Below, piece by piece: positions 57,396 to 64,000 of a stretch of DNA of 64,000 nucleotides. Origin of the DNA: Tulasnella sp. 424. Lineage: Eukaryota; Basidiomycota; Agaricomycetes; Cantharellales; Tulasnellaceae. The position numbers were made by a program, and so were the translations under genes. Under the pieces are notes generated by a model. That model was given only the letters and a program-made list of their open reading frames with translations, made no database searches and was not told the origin of the DNA. The DNA is taken from contig WSUB01000047.1 in assembly GCA_019633425.1 (NCBI GenBank), positions 62,001 through 126,000 on the forward strand, given 5' to 3'. Numbering within the stretch: position 1 is the first letter of the stretch; each line of letters starts with the position of its first letter.

Positions 57396-59448
57396 CTAAC
57401 CATATACAAAGTTTATCTCCGTTTCGAAATTGTGCTCGTTCTGACCCTCTCCGCACCTGCTCATCGCCTCCATCATTTCCAGCCTGTACGCCTTTGACTC
57501 GTCCAGTGTCATCAGCGATCCCCCAGCCCGTGCAGCATCTTCTATCATGTCCAATACCTCTCTCGGCAACCTCGAAAATAGCGTGTGGGCAGTGCCAATT
57601 GCCTCGCGAGTCCAAGCAGATTGCTGTGGCGGGACCTGTGTGGTCGAAGGAATGGTGCATTCGGGATCGACGAGGAAAAGCGCAATGATTTTTCGGTGAC
57701 CCGGGTTCGTCTCGTCCATCAGCCTGAGTGAAGATATTNNNNNNNNNNNNNNNNNNNNNNNNNNNNNNNNNNNNNNNNNNNNNNNNNNNNNNNNNNNNNN
57801 NNNNNNNNNNNNNNNNNNNNNNNNNNNNNNNNNNNNNTCGGGATCGACGAGGAAAAGCGCAATGATTTTTCGGTGACCCGGGTTCGTCTCGTCCATCAGC
57901 CTGAGTGAAGATATTCGGTGCTGGTAGATGTTCGGGAACACTATACATCTTCCAGGTGGAGTTTTGACAGAACCTATAACTTGAAAGCCCTTGGACCCGC
58001 TAAAGAGCATTGGGGTAGCGTATCGTATGAGCATGTATCGGTCACGACCTGTGTTCAGGAACCCACCTCTTCAGCCCGTAAGTCTTAAACAGACCCGATT
58101 CACCATTCCACTTCCCGTCCCGAGGGGAAGGGTAGTGGAAACCACGGACAACGGTACGGAAGGACAGCTCTGTCTCTATAACATTCTTTGACTCGTAACA
58201 GTAAGTTCCACAGGCAAGAATTTTCTCGTTCTGCATTCTCTCAACTCGCCACGTTATACCCGGGAATATTGGGTTTTCAGGCGTCTGGGAGACGATATCA
58301 ATCAGGACCTGTCAGCAGGAGAATTACAGTCACAAAGACCATCAAACCAATGCTCCCGAGCACAATGTTGAAAAGCTTGACGAAAACCTGAACTCTCTTG
58401 CCCTGGACCGAGTGACGCGCCTCCCTGCTTGAGATATCCTCCGTATATTCTTCGGAGTCCATCGTCGGGCGTTCGTAAGGGGTTCTATTACTCTTCATAC
58501 CACCCTTTTCATCATACCGTTCTATGATTCGGTAAGGAAGGGGGTTACGAGGGTTAAGATCTGTAAGAACTCGATCCCACAGGAACGAGAAGCGAGCCAC
58601 AACTTCTTCGACGACTTTGTGAAGGTCTGAGTGACGTGACGGATTGATGTTGTTGATGTAGCTTACGGCTTTTGCCGATCGACCGCCTTTGGCGATGTTG
58701 AAGTCGGTAGGGATCCAGGTGAACCGTTTCGACAATGCCCATTCGGCCCGTTCCCAGACGTGCGCTGCATTGGATTTGTGTTTGAGCTGACCGACTTTCG
58801 TTGAGCCTCCATCACCGCAGTCCTTGTGCAAACGGGCCGTGAGGGTTCGCCCGTATACACCGCAGTACAGGGATGGATCGACGAGGTCGAGGATTTGGTT
58901 GTTCGATTGAGGGCGCCAGTCCTTTTGCTCCTCAGGGACGTCTTCAAGAGGCTTGACAGCTTCGAGGAGTCTTTGACGGAGCTGTTTCGGGATGAGGGTG
59001 TCTGATTCGTAGAATCCAGTGAAACAGGATTGCTGATGGGCTCCCGTTGAGAGCCAGATTGAGCAAGGCTATCAGCCGCACTCGTACCTGTATACCAGTG
59101 CTCTCATCCCGCATCTTGTCGTATCCAGCCAATTCGGCGAGAATGTAATCAATCTCCGCCTCGGAGAGTCTCTCATCCTCGTTGATACTCTTCTCCTTGT
59201 CGAGGATTTCAGCCTTCCATTTGGCTACGGCGTTTGGGTCCTTGTACTCGGTCCACCACGAGGGCTTTGATCTGAGGGCGTAGCTATACTCCTGCATCCG
59301 GAGGTCGCAAAGCTAATACATAACCATGATGTTAGTTCCGTGCGGCGGCTCTAGCTGGGAGGCGTGGGCTTACCGTCCATGGATGGAGGGCAACATGACG
59401 CCCCAAGCCAGCAAACGAGGAAAATGGAAGAGGGAAAAAAACAGGCAT
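57396..59448 (-). CDS. DUF4246 family protein, copy 2 (damaged splice donor, internal gap)
   Basis: Start at 59448 (MPVFFPLPFSSFAGLGRHVA, ending HPWT) splices to LCDLRMQEYSYALRSKPSWW and parallels copy 1: FTWIPTDFNIAKGGRSAKAV, YINNINPSRHSDLHKVVEEV, RVQVFVKLFNIVL, WRVERMQNEKILACGTYCYE, GSVKTPPGRCIVFPNIYQHR, and the C-terminus to 57396. Two problems are visible. The donor after NIVL is GGGAGC where copy 1 has GTGAGC; a cryptic in-frame donor 18 bases on (after ATG, GTCTTT) could rescue it. A gap of 99 N lies inside the last exon, with duplicated 78-bp borders. It also lacks an acidic stretch of about 30 residues found in copy 1 (DSYDDEDAWH...). Confidence 0.72.
57661..57915. other. assembly gap (57739-57837) flanked by identical 78-bp sequences
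   Basis: Bases 57661-57738 recur exactly at 57838-57915, separated by 99 N. Removing one copy and the gap restores the exon exactly as in copy 1. An unmerged contig overlap is more likely than a real insertion. Confidence 0.88.
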
Positions 59449-59994
59449 GATTGTTTCTAGCTGTGACACACAGAGCCGAGGTCGACCTTTTAGTCAGGTG
59501 AAACCGTTAACAGGACTTCGCGAAAATCCTGGGAAGCGGTCCTCCCTTTATAGGACGGATCGGAGTTTGTCGCCACGTGCTACGTGTTGTGAAATGGTGA
59601 CGAAAATGATGTCATGGGCCAATCGGATCGCTTTTCGCTAGCATATTAACGTGACGAAAGCATTCAGAGAAAGTACCAGATAACTTTCGCCCAATGAAAA
59701 GGCGCGGCGAAAAGGTAGTCCACTTCCGAAGGGTTTGGCCCGTTTTCACCGTACGAAAATCTCAAGATTGTCCCTTTGCCAGCGCTCCCTCTCCACCTCA
59801 CAACCCTCGCAGACGATCGAGCCATTTCGACGACTGAAGCATGGTTCTCATAACGTATTGGACTATCCTCGAGGTGCTTCCAGCTGCAGGATCTGTATGC
59901 ACCATTATTACAAGTCAATTATCGCCGGAACTGATCTGAACACAAAATCCGTTCGCGACGCTTCCTACTCCGTGAAGTTCAAGTCCGCGTCGAA
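59449..59994. other. promoter region of DUF4246 copy 2
   Basis: No gene is supported. The minus frame at 59664-59918 has no motif. Confidence 0.4.
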
Positions 59995-60500
59995 CTAGCA
60001 ATCATTCAGATCCTCCTCGAACCCCTTCCTCCTCTCCATCATTTTCAGCCTGTACGCCTTCGATTCATCCTGTGTCATCAGCACACCCCCAGCCTGTGCG
60101 GCACCTACTACCATGTCTAATAGCTCCGTCGGCAGCCTTGAAAACAACGTGTCGGCAGTACCAATAACCTCACGAGTCCAATCAGATTGTTGTGGTGGGA
60201 TATGAGTGGTCGAAGGGATGGTGCATTCAGGATCAACGAGGAAAAGCGCGATGATTTTCTGGTGACCTGGGTTCGGCCAGTTCCTCAGCCTAGAAGAAGA
60301 GATATAGTGCTGATAGTTGTTTGGGAACGCTATACATCTTCCAGGTGGAGTTCCGACTGAACCTAATTCTTGCCAGTGGAAGGCCCTGAACCCCCTAAAG
60401 AGCATTGGCGTAGCGTATAGTCTGAGCATGTATCGGTCACGACCTGCGTTCAAGAACTCACCTTCGAAACCCATAAATAGTCGACAGTGCCGATCCATCC
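59995..60500 (-). pseudogene. DUF4246 copy 3, 5'-truncated
   Basis: Only the last two exons remain: a fragment ending STIYGF, a GTGAGT intron as in the other copies, then FRAFHWQELGSVGTPPGRCI, the NPGHQKIIALFLVDPECTIP block (copies 1 and 2 have GHRKI), and LPTELLDMVVGAAQAGGVLM to the stop at 59995. Everything upstream of about 60500 is unrelated T/C-rich sequence (as read on the minus strand), with no N-terminal domain. The C-terminal frame is open, so truncation may be recent. Confidence 0.75.
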
Positions 60501-61365
60501 TCCCACTCGTCAAAGCATATAATCCGCCAGATATACGTCGAAATATAAGAGTGAAACCGGGAAGAAGGAAAAGAGAAAGAAGAAAAAAAAGGAACGCGAC
60601 AAACCCATCCTGGTCAGATTCCGAAAGTTCAAGTTGGACCAAAGTGTGAAGTCCCAACTAGACGGCAAACTCAACTGAAAAGGCCAGAGAAATATGAACC
60701 GATACGATGTGTATGTTATGCGTGAATGCGAGATGAGAGGAGGGCAGGGGGTTAGCGGGACTAGTGGTAAGAAGGGGAAAAAAAAGGTTCGCAAGGTATA
60801 TATGCTTCGAAAAAAAAAAGAGGACAAGACGAAGGGGGTTGGAGGGGGAAAAAACCGAAGCTGTACAAAGCTTTAAAGGAAAGGGGGCGGTAACAATAGA
60901 TTGTTTAACTTATCTTGTGCGTGCAAGCCGAATGACCAGAGACCAAACATTGGAGGAGCGAGGAAAAAAAAAGGTTTGTGTTCGGGAGTCGTGAAGGAGC
61001 CGTCGAAGAAGCGTGACAATGGATGAGGTGAGAGATGGTGAGGTGGCTGGAATGGAAGGGACCACGAACCGATGGAGGGGATGTCAAAGCGACGACAATC
61101 TTCCATCAAATTTGTGTGCGCCAGCTTCCGAACCAACGCAGTGCACCGCACCCTTTACCCTCTCACATCCCAACCAACCCAACCCCAACCAAAACACACC
61201 CAAAAACGTCCACATCACGCTCAACCAATCATCTCCTTCCCACTCGCCAGCTTGAGGCCCATCGCACCACTCAAACTAACCCCGGAGGGTACTTAATAGT
61301 AGGGTCCACAACAACAAAAATACAAGAACAAACAAAGGAGTTTTGTAAGAATTTGAACCAATATA
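60501..61365. other. intergenic with homopurine/homopyrimidine tracts
   Basis: Poly-A runs near 60586, 60779, 60812, 60850 and 60966. No coding region is supported. Short plus-strand frames there are Lys/Gly/Arg-rich artefacts of the base bias. Confidence 0.5.
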
Positions 61366-62615
61366 TTATGTAAGCGAGTCTACATTGTCTACACCTTGCA
61401 TTGTGAGGGCTTCTGTTGCTGTTTCGATTACAGCCATGCAGGCAGATGCCACTGGTCGTCCATTTGGGTCCAAGTTCCAGCAATCCCGAAGCATGTCGAG
61501 TATGCCAGGCGGCAAGAGTGGTTCCACACTTGGCTCCGGGGTCTTTGAATCCGAAATCATGAGCACGGGAACGAGATACTCATTCTGAACCTCGTGGTAA
61601 GGTATTTTTCCTGTCATCATCTACCAAAGGAGAGGTTGGTCATGACCACCCTGCCTATCCTGAGAGCGAGAGATTGATTTATACCTCCAAGACGAGACAG
61701 CCCCATGCCCAGATGTCGCTCATGAGCGTCCGCCGGTTATGGGTTAGCACCTCTGGAGGGCACCACCTGGTTGATCCCCTAATGTCGCTGCTTGTAGTGT
61801 TGCCCGTTGGAAAGTCCTGCATGATTTCCGCCAAGCCAAAGTCACAAAGCAGCGCCCTGTGGCACTCGCTGATGAGTACGTTTGCCTGTTGTAGATCCAA
61901 GTGAAGAACATGAGTCTAGTATGATCATTACCCCAGTACCATTGGGCAGCAAGAGGGTTCCCTAAGACCAAACTCTGGACCCCGGCTGGATAACGAAGGA
62001 TCTGGTGTGGCGTGAGGAGACGGGACATACAGCTTTCAAGTCGCCATGTATGACGGGAGGATTTCGCGAATGGAGATAAGCCAAGCCGTTGAGGGTATCC
62101 CGGACCTAAGAGTGGGTGGAATGAGGCGATGTACATGTCTGCAACCTCGGCCTCATGGAACGTACTAATCCCAAAAGCTTCTGAGTATCGACTTCGTTCG
62201 TAGCCAAATAGTCTTTCACATTGCCATTTTTCATGTACGGAGAGATGAGATACGCCGGATCGAAATCCTCTCCGAGGTGGTAGCCGAGGAACTCGAGGAT
62301 ATTTTCATGTTTGCACATTGACCAGACCATGGTCTCCCGAACGAGTCTCTACGGAAGGTTTTCAATATGCCCGCAAAATCTGACGAGTAACGATGCGTCG
62401 GGACATACATATGCAGCTCGGAGTGGAAGTACTTGTGTTGTATCAACCCTAAGTTCCTTCACAACCACAGCGACCTCATCACTCTGTGAATCGCTGATTG
62501 GTAACAACGTAGCTAGCTTGACCGTCCCAAACCCTCCGCTGGCAAAAGCCTTCGGCCGAACTTGAAGTCTTTCCCCAGGGATGGAATAACATTGCAGCTT
62601 CGTAAGATTCTGCCT
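61366..62615 (-). CDS. protein kinase domain (TKL-like), downstream part of a chimeric gene
   Basis: Exons joined in phase give a complete kinase domain: a glycine loop (FASGGFGTVKLA), VAVVVKELR, a helix C with RLVRETMVWS, KHENILEFLGYHLGEDF, PYMKNGNVKDYL, the catalytic loop VIHGDLKA then ANVLI, DFG in LLCDFGLAEI, RWCPPEV, DIWAWGCLVLEV and a C-lobe DMLRDCWNLDPNGRPVA, with a stop at 61366. All catalytic residues are present, with HGD replacing HRD. Upstream of RQNLTKLQCYSIPGERL this frame meets TAA with no ATG, so the domain has no start of its own. A 55-bp intron (62616-62670) links it in phase to the Nup98-like exons. Confidence 0.8.
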
Positions 62616-62670
62616 CTGTAGAAACCATATTGATTACGGATCAAGACCGGTTGCTTGGCGAATCACTCAC

Positions 62671-64000
62671 CACAATCGAGGCACTTAACTTGACACCACT
62701 TCCGGTGGTGAATGTAGTATCTTCTTCAATTGGCGTGGTCTGGGATGCGTCGGAGGCGGTCGTGGTTGCGAAGGAATTCGTGGGCGTTCCGGCGAGCAAA
62801 TCGATCAAGGGCTGTGGGCTTTGACCTAGAAGTCCACCATTCAAAGCAGACCCTTGGCTTCCGAAGAAAACGCTCCCGTTGGATGCGACCGGAGTAGCAG
62901 TGGTCGACCCGAATAGCCCCCCTCCAGTGCCCGTGGTAATACTTTCGAACAAACCCGACCCAGTTGGTCTTTGGCTGAAAAGCCCGGCCGTTTGCTGTTG
63001 TTGCTGCTGTTGCTGGCCAGCTGTTGAAGCGCCAAGACCGCCAAATAATCCTCCGTCAGTCTGAGCGGGGCGAGTGTTCTCTCTGAAGAGGCTGATTCCG
63101 GTTGCCAAGGTTTTTGGGGTGTTGCCAAACAGTCCTTCAATAACAGGCTCGGTAGGCTTTGGGCCGAACAAACTCCCTGCGAAAAGGCCGGTAGATTGCG
63201 GCTGCTGTTGGGGCTGCTGTTGCTGTTGATTGTTTTGAGCGAGTTGGGTTTGTTGAGCGGGTTGCTGACCGAAAACTGAAGGAGACATTAATCCTCAATA
63301 CTTGAGGATACGAATATGATACTCACGTCCACCAGTAGTCGCCTGCTGAGGCCGTTGCTGCTGAGGCTGTCTTTGCTGATGCTGGCCCAACGATCCTCCG
63401 CCGGTTCTGAAGCTGCCAGTCGTACCAAACCCGCCAGCCGCTGGCTGTTGCCGCTGCTGTGGCGTATTCTGCCCAAAGAGGCCACCCGTCGTTGCCTGAG
63501 TTTTAGTTTGACCGTTGTTGCCTGAGTTTTAGTTTGACCGTTGTTGCCGAAGAGACCTCTCGTGGGCGCAGCAGTATTTGTCGCTAGAGACACAGGGATC
63601 AGTAATCCGACCTTAACGTCCCTAGGCAACCGAACGCACCAGCGGTCGTGACAGGGATCGCCGCCGACCCAAAGGCCCCGGTTCCATCAAATCCAGTGCT
63701 TGTGGCAGTCGTCAGTTCGGCAGTGTAATATTGTAAGCGCAGTTCTTCGAAAGAGTAGTTCTTGTAGGCAGGCATGCAGGTGATGGCTTGATAAGCTACC
63801 ATCAGCGGGCCGCGCACGTCTTTTCCGAGCGTGACTTGATAGGCAGGACCTGCGGTTCCATTGATGGTACCGGAGCCAGTGTTACACAGGGATCAGTAAT
63901 CCGACCTTAACGTCCCTAGGCAACCGAACGCACCAGGGGTGGCTGTCGACCCAAAGGCCCTGGTTCCATAAAATCCAGTCCTTCTGGCAGACTTCAGTCC
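62671..64000 (-). CDS. NUP98: Nup98-like N-terminal segment (GLEBS and GLFG repeats), lesioned, runs off the window
   Basis: The minus strand encodes a GLEBS-like motif (TINGTAGPAYQVTLGKDV, then AITCMPAYKNYSFEELRLQY), by which Nup98/Nup100-type nucleoporins bind the mRNA-export factor Rae1/Gle2. It is followed by FG/GLFG repeats (TRGLFGNN, GLFGQN, GGLFGGLG, GLFGQSP) between polyglutamine tracts. The autoproteolytic C-terminal domain of Nup98 is absent; the last codons (KLSASIV) splice to the kinase. Two lesions are visible: a 26-bp tandem duplication at about 63493-63544 shifts the frame, and an upstream repeat lacks its splice acceptor. An intact Nup98 must then exist elsewhere. The 5' end lies beyond 64000. 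Confidence 0.6.
63590..63935. repeat. direct repeat inside the Nup98-like segment
   Basis: 52 bases at 63590-63641 recur exactly at 63884-63935. Similarity continues to 63713 and 64000 respectively (GACCCAAAGGCCC, GGTTCCAT, AAATCCAGT). Each repeat covers the end of an exon plus the following intron. The first ends at a CTCTAG acceptor; the second reads TGTAACAC at that place and has no AG. Confidence 0.8.

Noticed and set aside
57343..58034. Long minus frames spanning the second N-run
   Set aside because: Same artefact; the block before and after the gap is identical.
62997..63260. Polyglutamine CAG/CTG runs as a repeat-expansion locus
   Set aside because: They are interspersed low-complexity linkers between GLFG repeats, as expected for nucleoporins.

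Overview
The window is nuclear DNA from a filamentous basidiomycete, most likely an Agaricomycete. Genes carry many short introns (about 50-80 bp, GT..AG). F-box genes have expanded in tandem, there are two protein kinases with an HGDLK catalytic loop, and one gene encodes a CBM1-linked pectate lyase. No bacterial, organellar or viral genome structure is visible. Two N-runs (33930-34022 and 57739-57837) are assembly gaps.

Layout. 1-4.3 kb: a diverged dispersed repeat, then a gene whose exons join a protein kinase to a WD40-like propeller. 4.6-6.8 kb: a PHO84-type phosphate transporter (minus). 7.5-12.8 kb: five genes of an unrecognised family of small type I membrane proteins, with relics; a sixth member lies at 24.8 kb. 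13.0-18.7 kb: three tandem F-box genes. 19-20.8 kb: a proline-rich coiled-coil protein (minus). 22.8-24.5 kb: a secreted pectate lyase of nine exons. 25.7-27.1 kb: an Old Yellow Enzyme (minus). 28.2-29.3 kb: a steroid 5-alpha-reductase-like enzyme (minus). 29.8-33.9 kb: two nearly identical tandem F-box genes, the second followed by a gap. 35.8-37.6 kb: a Ser/Pro-rich protein of unknown role, with a decayed fragment at 39.3-39.6 kb. 38.7-48.1 kb: gene-poor DNA dominated by nested segmental duplications, including a small conserved two-exon reading frame in two copies. 48.6-50.2 kb: a GT32-like glycosyltransferase. 50.7-52.5 kb: a sixth F-box gene. 52.7-54.3 kb: a PPP4R2-type phosphatase subunit. 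54.9-60.5 kb: three copies of a DUF4246 gene (one full, one with a damaged splice donor and an internal gap, one truncated). 61.4-64 kb: a kinase domain whose only visible upstream exons encode the GLEBS/GLFG part of Nup98; the Nup98 part carries lesions.

The best candidate for an undescribed system is the small membrane-protein family at 7.5-12.8 kb and 24.8 kb. Each member has a signal peptide, an [LM]xxRA-like motif, a phase-1 intron just before a single transmembrane segment, and a cytosolic tail with a W-K/T-E/Q-G-T motif (cut short in one member). Gene decay, divergent promoters and stray fragments show rapid birth and death. The second candidate is the Nup98-kinase chimera at the right edge. 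The housekeeping genes (phosphate uptake, PP4 subunit, OYE, reductase) sit between these fast-evolving arrays and do not form an obvious pathway.
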